Assembly: GCA_900169235.1 (NCBI GenBank)
Contig: FWCC01000266.1
Span: 1 to 64,000 of the forward strand
Reading direction: 5' to 3'
DNA length: 64,000 nucleotides
From: Zarea fungicola
Taxonomy: Eukaryota > Ascomycota > Sordariomycetes > Hypocreales > Cordycipitaceae
Shown: positions 10,202 through 20,567 of the stretch, piece by piece
Numbering within the stretch: the first letter of the stretch is position 1
How the letters are laid out: each line of letters starts with the position of its first letter
The notes under the pieces: model-generated
Database searches by the model: none
The model's input: only the letters and a program-made list of their open reading frames with translations
Told to the model about the DNA's origin: nothing
Program-made: the position numbers and the translations under genes

Positions 10202-12355
10202 ATGCCACCGCGCAAGCGTGGCCGGACTGCGACAGAAGCCGTGGACATCGCCAAGACTTCGGACCAGCCGAAGCGACAGCGTGTATCGCTCGCTTGCGAT
10301 GCATGTAGGAGCGCTCGAGAAAAATGCGACGGCGTGAGGCCACAATGCGGCACATGCTCAGCAGAGAAGCGGAGCTGCTCCTACACGCCAGCGCTTAGGA
10401 AACGCGGCATCAGAACGGGCTACTTGAGAGCAGTAGAGCTTTCCCTTGCCTGGATATTCTCCCGCTTACCCAACGCCGAAGAAGCTCTACACCAAATCTT
10501 TGTCGAGAATGGAGGCAGCGCGGCTGACCAGCTCTTCGTCTCCAAGGGTAAAGCGAGCAGGCGTCTCTACAAGCAATGGATCAGGGGTCGAATATATAAC
10601 GACATCGACAAGCTTCTGTCCGAGGATCGACCGGCTCAAGCCGATACATCGACAGATTGCTCAGATTCTGAGTCGTCTCCAGGAGAGGCCGCTCAAGATC
10701 TTGGCAGTGTCGCTGGAGGAGCAGCATCTGCGCCACCATTCGCTGGTTTAGAAGCCTCCCCGCTGTCTGCCCGAGTACAAGCAGCGACAACTACGCAACT
10801 TATAAAATATCCCAAGCTGCCTGCTTCATGGCGCCGCCTGGTTGACATTTACTTTACGTACACGCACTGCTGGCTGCCCATTGTCCAGCAGGAAGAGGTA
10901 TATTTTGCTGCGATGCTATATACCTCAAACGGCCTGCAGATATCTGCAAACAGCGACCCATATGCTATGGCCTGTCACGCACAGCTTTGGGCGATTCTTG
11001 CCATGGGCTCATTCCAGGAGGTGGTCTGGCCGTCGCAAGAGCTCGTTTCTCCAAATGAGTTGTACGCCTTTGCCAAGAGCCTCATTCCAAATGACGACTC
11101 TAATCACGAGCGGCCCATGATATGCGTCATGGTGCTTCATTCCTTGATTCTCATGGGGAGGGGTAGCACTGTAGCTGCGTGGCTTGCTCTTGGGCGAGCC
11201 ACACGACTGATTCTGTCGACTGAACAGGATTTGGACTCGAAAAACAGCATTGGCAGCCCCTTGCTAGTGAAAAATCCAGCGCTAGCGGCTTGCTGCTTTT
11301 TAGACGCACTGCTCTCGATTTGCCTGGGGAAGCCGCCCCATCTCATCATCAATGCTAACGCAACAAACCCATCAACAGTTCTGTCATTACCTGCCGAAGT
11401 ACCAGTACCCTGGCGACCGATGCCTGGATTTGGGTCGGCTTCCAAAACCCAGCCTGCTACCAGCTGCCCTTCCCTCACACTCTACCAGCTTGTTGAGTTC
11501 AGCATACGAACGCAAATGAAGGTAATTACAACAGAGAGGCTGAGCAAGGAACCATCCAGAGTTCGGGAAAGTCTAGTCAAATGTCTACACCCGCAGCTGC
11601 ATTTTTGCAACTCCCTCAACGTCGGCGAATCTATGCCTCATCTCCCATCCGCTCTACTACTGCAAGTGGCCTTCTTGGCAAGCTCTATTCTTGTCTCGGG
11701 ATACCGCGCATCGCTGCTCTTCACCCTGCTAGAGATAGTGGAGCTGAGCATTGAGTATTTTGGCGAGGGAGGGACGCCACCGGTATTGGCCTGCTATATG
11801 GAGTCGATTGAGAAACAAATCGACGTAGAGGATATGCGACCGAGCGACCGCAATAAATGGTCAGTTCTGCTACAGAAGCTGAAGGCGCCTTGGCAGGGTA
11901 GCCGGTCTACAGAAGATGACGGCTCTTATGGGCTTGCCGTAGTTGAGACTCCACGGATACCGTTGAACACTCAACACGCCTTTTCCCCACAACTCTTCGC
12001 TGAAAGCCACGGTTCCATTGCGAGAGGCGAGCCGGCCGAAGAACGTTCCACAGACCAGCATGGGACTTGCCTGTATCCTTTTAACCCAGGCAACTATTCT
12101 GTTCAGCCAATGGGTGTCGGGTTGTCCCCTTCCCTCAATACCCCCAATCTGGACTTCCAGACCTCTTCAGATCCAGCATTGTCGCAGCATCTGGCATCCA
12201 CTACTGGCCCGTCCCTAGATTATGATGCAATACTAGAGGAACTTGCGTCGATTGATTACACAGATAGCATGGAACTAGACTCTCAATTCATGGCAAATCT
12301 CGGATTCGCACCTGGAAGCAAGGCGTCTGACGGAATTGGTGATTTGGGGCATTGA
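10202..12355 (+). CDS. qutA: Quinate pathway activator, Zn(II)2Cys6 transcription factor
   Basis: Single exon, 717 residues. The binuclear zinc cluster near residues 30-60 reads CDACRSAREKC then CGTCSAEKRSC, with CX2CX6CX6CX2CX6C spacing and preceded by a basic stretch (KRQRVS). The following segment (GYLRAVELSLAWIFSRLP) and the fungal-specific middle domain (PASWRRLVDIYFTYTHCWLPI) are typical of QUTA/QA-1F. The C-terminus is acidic, as in an activation domain. It is predicted to be nuclear and to switch on the catabolic genes when quinate or shikimate is present. It is divergent from its partner repressor and has a candidate binding site in the shared promoter, suggesting autoregulation. Confidence 0.93.
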   Translation: MPPRKRGRTATEAVDIAKTSDQPKRQRVSLACDACRSAREKCDGVRPQCGTCSAEKRSCSYTPALRKRGIRTGYLRAVELSLAWIFSRLPNAEEALHQIFVENGGSAADQLFVSKGKASRRLYKQWIRGRIYNDIDKLLSEDRPAQADTSTDCSDSESSPGEAAQDLGSVAGGAASAPPFAGLEASPLSARVQAATTTQLIKYPKLPASWRRLVDIYFTYTHCWLPIVQQEEVYFAAMLYTSNGLQISANSDPYAMACHAQLWAILAMGSFQEVVWPSQELVSPNELYAFAKSLIPNDDSNHERPMICVMVLHSLILMGRGSTVAAWLALGRATRLILSTEQDLDSKNSIGSPLLVKNPALAACCFLDALLSICLGKPPHLIINANATNPSTVLSLPAEVPVPWRPMPGFGSASKTQPATSCPSLTLYQLVEFSIRTQMKVITTERLSKEPSRVRESLVKCLHPQLHFCNSLNVGESMPHLPSALLLQVAFLASSILVSGYRASLLFTLLEIVELSIEYFGEGGTPPVLACYMESIEKQIDVEDMRPSDRNKWSVLLQKLKAPWQGSRSTEDDGSYGLAVVETPRIPLNTQHAFSPQLFAESHGSIARGEPAEERSTDQHGTCLYPFNPGNYSVQPMGVGLSPSLNTPNLDFQTSSDPALSQHLASTTGPSLDYDAILEELASIDYTDSMELDSQFMANLGFAPGSKASDGIGDLGH

Positions 12356-12726
12356 TCGCATCACTACCCGGTAGCTGGTGGCTGTTTTGAAACATGATTC
12401 AGCTCGAGCAATTACAGATCTATTAAAGCATCACGCACTTATATAAATATATACTGATACTCGGCTTTGGATTTTGTTAGTAAGGCGTACACTCCTCATT
12501 GCGGCGTACTATTATGGGCAGTCACATGTATCATTTTGCAACCGCGCTTGACCTGTAGGCGAACCTAATATACTGTCTAGCCCAGGTTGGATGCAGCTGA
12601 AAAGGACAACACCACGAGCCGTAACAGACTCTGGCTGTTGAGACTATGGAAAAAAAAGAGAAGCATAGCTAGACACAAGGTCAAAAATTTAGATGGACCA
12701 AAAATTATCCCACAAGGCAAAAGAGA
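12356..12726. other. 3' region of qutA
   Basis: This 371-bp stretch follows the qutA stop and contains TATA-rich sequence (around 12440-12460) but no reading frame with coding character. Confidence 0.4.
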
Positions 12727-12843
12727 TGGACCTACGGGATTTGAACCCCGGACCTTTCAATCGCCGTGCATCACTCCCAGACCATAGTCGGCCAGTAGGA
12801 AGAAACATGCGGGTCGAAAATCATACCCCTAGACCACAGGCCC
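12727..12843 (-). tRNA. tRNA-Pro-like locus with about 45-nt insertion, copy 1 (possibly a pseudogene)
   Basis: The 5' half begins GGGCCTGTGGTCTAGGGG, a fungal tRNA-Pro body, and the 3' half ends with a TTCAAAT T-loop and GTAGGTCC, so the acceptor stem pairs with wobbles. A segment unrelated to that of copy 2 sits in the anticodon arm. The position expected for U33 is a C, so the anticodon cannot be assigned with confidence; a CGG triplet occurs just before the 3' anticodon stem. One base is missing in the 3' side of the T stem compared with copy 2, which favours decay. Confidence 0.5.
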
Positions 12844-12943
12844 AAACTATACTGGTTTGGGCCGAAGATAAAGAGATTGATAAATAGTTTAATCTTGAAG
12901 TGAGAAATCTAAAAAGATTTCACCGTGAAAGGCAAAAGGAAAC

Positions 12944-13063
12944 TGGACCTACGGGGATTTGAACCCCGGACCTTTCAATAACCGAGCGCCACAACCAGCA
13001 ATCACAGGTGATTCACTGATAGCAAAGTGCGGGTCGAAAATCATACCCCTAGACCACAGGCCC
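12944..13063 (-). tRNA. tRNA-Pro-like locus with intron-like insertion, copy 2
   Basis: The first 36 bases are identical to copy 1. The T arm is intact (CGGGG-TTCAAAT-CCCCG), as is the acceptor stem (GGGCCTG with TAGGTCC). The anticodon stem can form from TTCGA and TTGAA, interrupted by a long insertion. As in copy 1, base 33 is not U and a CGG triplet lies at the 3' side of the insertion. It is either an intron-bearing tRNA-Pro(CGG) of odd structure or a tRNA-derived relic. Confidence 0.55.
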
Positions 13064-13814
13064 AATTCATACTGAGATAAGCTCTTATTATCCTATATAT
13101 TCTAAGTTACTTGCTCTCGCAGTTTCCCAACGTCGAATCGCCGCCACTAATCAGCATGTATTGATCTTAATTAAGAAAAGTTCTAATTATTATTACTCCA
13201 CTTTCCTATAGTTATAACTTGATTCCTGCTCAATAATTCTTTCAAAAATTTTACTTTACGCCGTAACCTTTGCGCCGAATAATTCTTCAGTTCCTGGTTC
13301 TTATTGTGATCCCATCGATGTATTTACCGCCGCCCTCAACCTCGTTCACCTCACTAGTCTTTGTGCATTAAAGAATATAGGAGTAGACTGCTTATAGGTA
13401 TATGTGCGTATAAGTGCGAGCACATGTCTACACTGCCAGTGCTAGCCCAACTAAGATATCAAACAGCAGAAAAGAATATGGCGGCCCACCGGTTAACTGC
13501 TGAGGGAGGATGATTCCCAATGCTAGCTCAAGTCCGAACTTCATTCCGAAGATTGTCTAATTTTACTAGCGCATAATTTGACCGAGTAGTCGGGGACAAG
13601 CAGCTGCTTATGGGCCTTAACTAACCATTTTGTCAATTTATTCCTTGATAAAGAAAAGAGAAAGAGCAAAAAAAGGGAAGCAAGGAAGGAAAGGGGGGAA
13701 AGAAAATAAGAGACAAATTCGCACCAGTATCTATCTCTGCTAAAACTGGTTGAGCGTAATGAAACTATGTTCCACAAAGTCGAGCACGATTGAAGATGCA
13801 TTTCAGCCAGTCTG
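13064..13814. other. AT-rich region between tRNA-like loci and the NLR 3' end
   Basis: No gene is seen. The sequence includes an A/G-rich low-complexity run near 13650-13715. A frame at 13541-14083 on the minus strand mostly overlaps the NLR C-terminus in another frame and was not accepted. Confidence 0.45.
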
Positions 13815-16754
13815 CTACAGCGTACACGAAGCTCTTTGTCGCTTCTCTGGTCGTCCGCCCCCATCTCCGGCCCTAAGCTCCTCCCGTCTTGATCTTTTGA
13901 CAGCGGATTCAATTGGATCCAGCGCCTCGTGCTCAGTTCTCGCTCCGAGTGAAGCCCCTGCTTCCGGCAGAAGTGCCTTCTCCATAGCTTGCAGCAACGG
14001 CGGCCTGATTTCCCAGTCTTGATTCCGAATCCAGCACTCCATGCTTTCTCCCAGCACAGATGCACTAGAGCTGACATCAGCACCGGCCCTCAAAAACAAT
14101 TCAATGCTGCTTGCCACCAAATTAATATCTTCGGGTGAGAATTCCTTCATTCTGGCCCACCTATCCATCTTTGAGAGCCATGATAACCAAGGAGTGCTTC
14201 TTTTGCCGTTTTCACTTGCGAACTCCTCGTTCGGGTCGCTCCCAGTGTCAAACAAATACAACAGCAATTCCACCGAGTGTTCCATCTTCGATACCAGTCC
14301 TCCCCCGTATACGGGGTGAATGGCATGATACAGTAATGGGTATCGTCTCACTCCAGGTACAGACGTAGTATGTGTGGAATAACTACGACTTTGAAGAAAT
14401 CGGACTAGCCCAGCTTCGGTTGCGAGGCCGAGAAATATCTGCTTTCCATGACTTCCATTTTCAGGCAGGCTAGGGCTCTCCAGACTGAGATACAAAGATT
14501 CAGCTGCCGATGCCATGTGGAAAGCGATTTCTGGTCTAGACTTTTCCGTGGCCCGCAGGTACTTGAGAGATGTTTGAAGCAACTGCTGGGATTCTTGTCG
14601 GAGCCCATCAAGATACTGTACTTGAAATAAGATTAGGGACAAAGACGCGAGCGCTGCATTCGCATCAAAATCCTCGTCATGAATCTGCAGGCAGTCTTGC
14701 TGCCATGTACCGGGTAGGTTCAAGTACTCCAACACAGTGCGATGGATAAATTCTACCGACGAATCGACCAAGCGAGAGTGGACTCTAGACCGGAGACCAC
14801 AAAGATAACCGCAATAGCAGTAATCCTCAAACAAAGTCGAGTCTACACTGCCTCTACTCAATTCCAGCAACCCGCAGCTGCGACTTCTTAGACGACCCTC
14901 TATTTGACGGCATTTGGATTCGCGAAATTTGGCGGTCAAACGCTCGTGCAGTCTTGGTACCGTTATTTTCATGCCGTTATCGTCCATGAGTGCAAAGCCC
15001 AGAGCTTGAAGCACCATGTCTTCTCCCTGTATAAGCCGCGCGTGATATCTGATGCGGAGATACTTGGCCGCATGTTGTTGATACCGAGCAGGTATTTTCT
15101 GCAACATGTGCGAAAACAAATGTTGCAGCTCAGGAGGCACCTCATTAACTCGCTGCCGAAGATCGGATATGTCGTCAAAGGAGGAGAACCCTTCCAATAG
15201 CGATTGGCAAGCCAGAAAGATCCATAAAAACACGCCAGATGATTTCCTGACAAGCTCCTCCAATATACTAGAGACGGCTTCTTGGTCGGATTGGGACAAA
15301 TTCTGGAGATAACGGTGGTCGCGAAGCCTGTCATTGACGTAGGCTTCGATGTCGGATCTATTTAGATCCTGTAAGCTCAGCTTACTAGAGTCGGAAAATG
15401 CATCCACGCAGGCTGGGATCGGTCGACTAGACACGACCACCTTGACGTTGGGATTAGAAGTAAGCATTTGGATGAAGGCTACCGCTTGAGAATAGTCCCC
15501 CAAATACTCATCTAATCCGTCGATGAAGAAGCAAAATCGAAAACCGGAGCAGTTGCGAAGTTTGTAAAAGGCCGCTTCCATTTCTTTGATTGATGGCAGC
15601 TCCAGGTTTGGCTCATCCACTCCTTGTGCTTCCCTCCACATGTGAGGAAGTAACTGCGGAATCAGTGACTGATCTGCCTCTATGCATTGATACAAGAGAC
15701 CTCTATACAATCCATCTTGTGTTTGCTGATCAGAGGTCCCAAGTGTGTATAGAAAGAAATGCGGCGTAATCAACTTGTCGCTGCCGGCCCAGCTGCGTAG
15801 TAGTGCTTTCGTGATGGAGTGCCCGTATACATATTTCATCAGTGTAGACTTGCCACTACCGGCCTTTCCAGACATCCAGTATATTTTCTCCCCGGACTGA
15901 AACCAATCTGGAAGGCTATCCCAGTCGGACTTGTTCGACTCCGGGGATAGTGACCACTGGAGTGTGCGGTGGTGAGCGGTGGCTACCCCTAACCTACGAT
16001 CATCCAACTTGCGAAACCACAATCTGCCCAAGATCTTTGTGCGGCAGTATCCATCAATAGCACTCTGTGCTAGGCGAGCTGTGACCAGCTCGCGCCCCTC
16101 AGTAGCCTGGAAGACCAGTCGCAGCTTCCAAAGGCTGTGGATTTGACTCAGTTCATCCTCAATCAGCTGTTCGCCCTTATTGTTCAGATCAGGCACCAAG
16201 TTATCCAGCCGAGCGTTGAAATATGATATTTCCTGGATAAGACCTTCCAGCTTTTCCTTATCCTGAGCCACCCATCTGAACCTATGTATGAGCGAAGTCG
16301 CTGTCTCGGTAGACTTCAGACGAATCGAGAGCTGCTTAAAGTCCTCTTGAAATTTGATCGTTTGCGGTCGGCTGATGATAGCCCCTTCACGCGTAGCCAA
16401 GAAGTTTGAACTTGCAACTTTCGGAATCTCATCCTTGCGTGCTTCCCTCATGCCATAGCGACCCTGGAGAATGGATGTCTCCCCAAGTAAATGCTGGATG
16501 CACTCAAGGATGCGGAATACCGCTCTTTTAACATCATAATCCTCAAGCCGGGCGTCGCATGAGTCGCCAAGCAAGCTAACACGCTTGGCCCAGTGCAGCA
16601 TGCGAAGCTTTTCAAGATCCAGTTTAGTGTTGAGTATATTGTATTCATTTCCCATCGCTTTGGACGCTGATATAGCCGACATGAGATCGATGCAATCTTT
16701 AAACAAACCAGCTAAAGACAGCACGCCTAGCGCTAACCCTGCTGCCTCAGCCAT
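13815..16754 (-). CDS. HeLo-NACHT NOD-like receptor (STAND P-loop NTPase)
   Basis: Intronless, 979 residues from the ATG at 16754; an in-frame ATG at 16934 would add 60 proline-rich residues that do not resemble the family. The N-terminus (MAEAAGLALGVLSLAGLFKD) is a HeLo domain, the pore-forming or prion-type domain of HET-S. It is followed by a NACHT module with Walker A GKAGSGKST (about 296-304) and Walker B FFIDGLDEY (about 410-417). A helical C-terminal region has a weak ankyrin-like tail (FLRAGADV). Proteins of this class act in heterokaryon incompatibility and regulated cell death. It sits between qutA and qutD without relation to quinate use, suggesting insertion or cluster expansion. 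The ligand and activation mode are unknown. Confidence 0.88.
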   Translation of the reverse strand: MAEAAGLALGVLSLAGLFKDCIDLMSAISASKAMGNEYNILNTKLDLEKLRMLHWAKRVSLLGDSCDARLEDYDVKRAVFRILECIQHLLGETSILQGRYGMREARKDEIPKVASSNFLATREGAIISRPQTIKFQEDFKQLSIRLKSTETATSLIHRFRWVAQDKEKLEGLIQEISYFNARLDNLVPDLNNKGEQLIEDELSQIHSLWKLRLVFQATEGRELVTARLAQSAIDGYCRTKILGRLWFRKLDDRRLGVATAHHRTLQWSLSPESNKSDWDSLPDWFQSGEKIYWMSGKAGSGKSTLMKYVYGHSITKALLRSWAGSDKLITPHFFLYTLGTSDQQTQDGLYRGLLYQCIEADQSLIPQLLPHMWREAQGVDEPNLELPSIKEMEAAFYKLRNCSGFRFCFFIDGLDEYLGDYSQAVAFIQMLTSNPNVKVVVSSRPIPACVDAFSDSSKLSLQDLNRSDIEAYVNDRLRDHRYLQNLSQSDQEAVSSILEELVRKSSGVFLWIFLACQSLLEGFSSFDDISDLRQRVNEVPPELQHLFSHMLQKIPARYQQHAAKYLRIRYHARLIQGEDMVLQALGFALMDDNGMKITVPRLHERLTAKFRESKCRQIEGRLRSRSCGLLELSRGSVDSTLFEDYCYCGYLCGLRSRVHSRLVDSSVEFIHRTVLEYLNLPGTWQQDCLQIHDEDFDANAALASLSLILFQVQYLDGLRQESQQLLQTSLKYLRATEKSRPEIAFHMASAAESLYLSLESPSLPENGSHGKQIFLGLATEAGLVRFLQSRSYSTHTTSVPGVRRYPLLYHAIHPVYGGGLVSKMEHSVELLLYLFDTGSDPNEEFASENGKRSTPWLSWLSKMDRWARMKEFSPEDINLVASSIELFLRAGADVSSSASVLGESMECWIRNQDWEIRPPLLQAMEKALLPEAGASLGARTEHEALDPIESAVKRSRREELRAGDGGGRPEKRQRASCTL

Positions 16755-17023
16755 GTTTGCCGGTGAGAATGACTGTCCTGTGTGATTGCAAAAGCCTACC
16801 CAGTATCTTCCCAGGAATAGCTTGCCAAGAAGAAAAGTGGGAGGAGGAATAGAGGATGAAGGGGAACCAGGAGAAGAAGGGGAAGGAGGAGGAGGAGGAT
16901 GAGACAGCCTAGGCCGCTGCGCCTCATGAAGCATTCAGCCTCACCATTACTTGCAGTAAGGCATAATTAAACATTATTAGGCAGAAATTAGTGCTAGCAT
17001 CGAGCTGAGGCACCTTCTTGGAG

Positions 17024-17061
17024 TCTCCGATCACCGATTATCTCTCCGATCACCGGTAATC
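17024..17061. repeat. Two tandem 19-bp direct repeats upstream of the NLR gene
   Basis: The unit TCTCCGATCACCGATTATC is followed directly by TCTCCGATCACCGGTAATC, which differs at two positions. It lies about 270 bp upstream of the NLR start codon and may be a regulator-binding element or slippage product. Confidence 0.5.
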
Positions 17062-18135
17062 TCTGCCCATCGGAAAGCGGACTTAGAAAAGCCTTGGATA
17101 TCTCCTAAGCCACCGGTCTCATGAATAAATAAGTGCGGCGTCGCGGAAAAGTCGTCTCCAATCTAGTGGGCACGTGCGCTCTTACCACACCTGTTTAGTA
17201 AATGATGCTTCGCCTGACCCAAGTATTTCTTTTATTATATGTAACATTTACGGTGGCGACTTTATTGTTGCTCTGATTCGTAGGAAGAAGCCAAAAAGAT
17301 AGACAAATGCTCAAACAGTTATACATGATTAAAGTTTGATGCTTCAACGTATTACTAGGTCGCATTAATGCGCGCTCTTTTGTAACTAGTCTCTCAACTT
17401 ATACACTGTGTGAATGGCTGGCTATTAAACCGCAACTAAATGTTATACCCATCTAAAGGCATTATAAGACATCCCAAAAAAAATTGGTCAGGCGGTTAAC
17501 CTACTTGTTGCTATTAGTCGGCTCGGGCGCTGACATCATTTTTGTAACACAGCCGCATACGTTTCTGTAAGCCAGCCGCGAGGCGTTGCACCCGCCTCAC
17601 TGGATACTCAATCAACTGCATCATAACTATGAGATACTCCTGCTCTGGGTAACAGCAAGTGAGACCCTCTGCTTAGGTATCTAGCCTCACCATTTCGGTG
17701 TTGCTGTCCTACCTGCCTGTGTGCCTGTAGCCTTCTCCTATTTTCCGGGAGATGCACTTATATAACTATATGCGCAGCGTACATAGGTTTACATGCTATA
17801 GCACAAGGAACACCAATGCGTCTCTTCAACGCCGTGGGTATCCGTTCACGATAGAATTTCTACCCGAAAAACATCTGTTAGTATTAAATAATGAATTGCC
17901 ATTCCTCGCTGAGCTGTTTGCGTTTTCCTTTTTCCGTGCAGATGTCGATACCATTGCCAGGCCACTGGTACGGTACACCGCCACCGTACGTGCCAAAACA
18001 GCCCCGACATTAATGGGCAGCGTTGCTTCATCAGCTTTCACAATCACGCCTATCCCAATTGGAGTCGCAATTGCCTTGAATTCCGAGTCTATTAACTGTT
18101 AAACAAACGAGCATTTGCCATTGGCTTGCCCGTCC

Positions 18136-18151
18136 GGGTAAATCTTTACCC
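18136..18151. promoter_or_regulatory. QUTA-type activator site upstream of qutD
   Basis: GGGTAAATCTTTACCC matches 15 of 16 positions of GGRTAARYRYTTAYCC and is a near-perfect palindrome (GGGTAA/TTACCC). It lies about 280 bp upstream of the quinate permease ATG. Confidence 0.7.
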
Positions 18152-18429
18152 CCGGCTACGTACCCCGTCTGCTAGCGAAACGCCACAACCCCAGATCGAC
18201 AACAGCAGCCGCGAAATAGAAGAGGGCGAATTATTCTGGTACGATGCAGGCAGCGTTTACCCCACCCAAACGAAAACGCCCAGACACAACGACTGTTGAG
18301 CAAAATGTCCTTGCTCATGTGCAAGCCATGGTGCAATTTAGGGTATAAATGCTTGGGAACGCAGATGTGTCTTTGGCTTTCCAACCCGAAGCTTGACTCT
18401 GAGCACCCTCGACAATCCCACTTCCCACA

Positions 18430-20098
18430 ATGACAATCCTAGCACTGAGAGAAGACCGCCCGACGCCAAAAGCAGTTTATAACTGGCGTGTATACGTCTG
18501 TGCCGCCACGGCCTCTTTCGCATCATGCATGATAGGCTACGACTCGGCCTTTATCGGCACAACGCTGGCTCTGCCATCGTTCGTGGCCGAGTTCAAGTTT
18601 GCCCAGTACTCGCCCTCGCGGCTCGCCCTTCTTAAACAAAACATTGTTTCCGTTTACCAAGCGGGTGCATTCTTTGGCAGTCTGCTCGCGTACTACTCCA
18701 GCTACTCTCTTGGCCGCCGCAAGACCCTCTTCCTCTTCACCCTCGTCTTCATCCTCGGCGCCGGCATGATGCTTGGCGCCAATGCCGAGCGCGGCTTGGG
18801 ACTCATCCTCGCTGGCCGCGTGCTTGCCGGGCTGGGTGTGGGCGGATGCTCCAACATGACGCCCATCTACATCTCGGAGCTCGCGCCTCCCGCGGTGCGC
18901 GGCCGGCTGGTGGGCATATACGAGCTCGGCTGGCAGATTGGCGGCCTCGTGGGCTTCTGGATCAACTACGGCGTGAACAGGACCATGGCGCCGAGTCACT
19001 CTCAATGGCTGATTCCCTTTGCGGTCCAGCTGATTCCTGCTGGTCTGCTTCTTATTGGAACCCTCTTCATCCCAGAGTCTCCCCGCTGGTTGTTCTCCAA
19101 AGGCCGACGGGAACAGGCCACCTCTGTCCTCTGCTGGATGAGAAATCTCGAGCCGACGGATACGTATATCCAGGAAGAGATTCGTGCCATTGACGACGAG
19201 TTTGATCGCTTCAACGCCGAGGTTGGTGCTGGCTTTTGGCGGCCGTTCCGGGCCTTGAAGGAGAGGAGGATCCAGTGGCGCTTTGCTCTGAGTACACTGC
19301 TATTCATGTTTCAAAATGGTGAGACACGCAGACGATGTGACCATGAGATGGCGCCTTGCTAATAATTCGTCACTAGCCTCCGGCATCAACGCAATCAACT
19401 ACTACAGCCCTACTGTCTTCTCAAGTCTAGGCATCACGGGAACCAACACGAGCTTCCTAACGACGGGCATCTTTGGCGTAGTCAAGACCGTCCTCACCGT
19501 CATCTGGCTGCTGGTGCTCATCGACAACCTCGGCCGTCGCACTCTTCTCATGGTGGGCAGTCTCGGAGGTTCGCTGTGCATGTGGTTCATCGGCGGCTAC
19601 ATTAAAGTCTCTGGTGCCACTGCCACCGCATCATCTGGAGGAGGCACCAAGCGCCTTTCGTCGGGTGGCATCGCCGGCATCTTCTTCTTCTACCTCTGGA
19701 CAGCATTTTACACGCCGTCCTGGAACGGCACCCCGTGGGTCCTCTGCTCCGAGATGTTTGACCAGAACACGCGCTCTCTGGGCCAGGCGAACGCGGCCGC
19801 CAACAACTGGCTGTGGAATTTTCTGATTGCGCGCTTCACGGAGCAAATGTTTAATGCGTGGGGGTATGGGGTGTACTTTTTCTTTGCCTCGCTCATGCTC
19901 GTTTCGTGTGTGTTTGTGTTTTTCTGCGTGCCCGAGACCAAGTCCATCCCGCTCGAGGCCATGGACCAGCTCTTCCGCGAGAAGCCCGTGTGGCGGGCGC
20001 ATGACAAGCTCATGGCAGACCTTGCTCAGAACGGCCGAGAGCAGCATATTTCTGGTTCGGGGAGCGCAGAAAAGGCACAAAGCGAAGAAATTGAATAG
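18430..20098 (+). CDS. qutD: Quinate permease (MFS sugar-porter family)
   Basis: Exons 18430-19318 and 19377-20098 (58-bp intron; MFQN joined to ASGINAINYYSP) give 536 residues. Sugar-porter signatures are present: GRRKTLF after TM2, GRVLAGLGVGG, PESPRWL before the central loop, NAINYYSP in the second half, and PETKSIPLEAMDQLF at the C-terminus. Twelve membrane spans are expected. It fits QutD/QA-y, the plasma-membrane importer of quinate, because it lies among the other cluster genes and has a QUTA-type site upstream. Confidence 0.92.
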
Positions 20099-20567
20099 CT
20101 TGGACGGCTTAACCGGTTAATAATGGCGAAGTCGCTGCCATTTGCTATAGCCAGCGAGCAGCAATATGATTAGAATACAGTAAATAAGTGTTGCTTATCA
20201 TTTTAATCTTACCGAAACCCTCTTTTCTTGCATGTGGTGTCGAGTCTTGGTCCTACTTTAATTCCATTTGGCTCATCACGATGAGACTATAATTTGGGTA
20301 AATGGGGTTGGCGAATCGAAGAGCGTAGTTAACCTATCCTCGCAGGCTTTGGGCCAAGGTTAGAAACACCTGGATTGTCGTCAACCAAAGGAGAGAGCCT
20401 GGTCATTGTGTGCAATACAGAGCGTCAACCTTGGCTTTTCCATGCCATCCCCAGAGTCACGGGCTATTGAAACAAGAACGGCCAGCTAACATGAACCGAA
20501 GTGTATGGATACATGTATATTGAAAAAATGTCACTAGTTATGGTCTTTAATTAGTTTCCCCCTCACT
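20099..20567. other. Convergent 3' region between qutD and qutB
   Basis: This 469-bp stretch contains no reading frame of note. The two flanking genes end here from opposite directions. Confidence 0.45.

Larger units (their letters stand above)
16755..18429. other. Intergenic region upstream of NLR and qutD, 1.7 kb
   Basis: Both flanking genes point away from this stretch, so it contains two promoters. It includes two 19-bp direct repeats at 17024-17061 and a QUTA-type palindrome at 18136-18151. Open frames around 17750-18100 on both strands have no recognisable family and no supporting splice pattern. Confidence 0.5.

Noticed and set aside
17752..18102. Open frames on both strands upstream of qutD
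   Set aside because: No family, no splice pattern, and they run up to the activator site of the qutD promoter.
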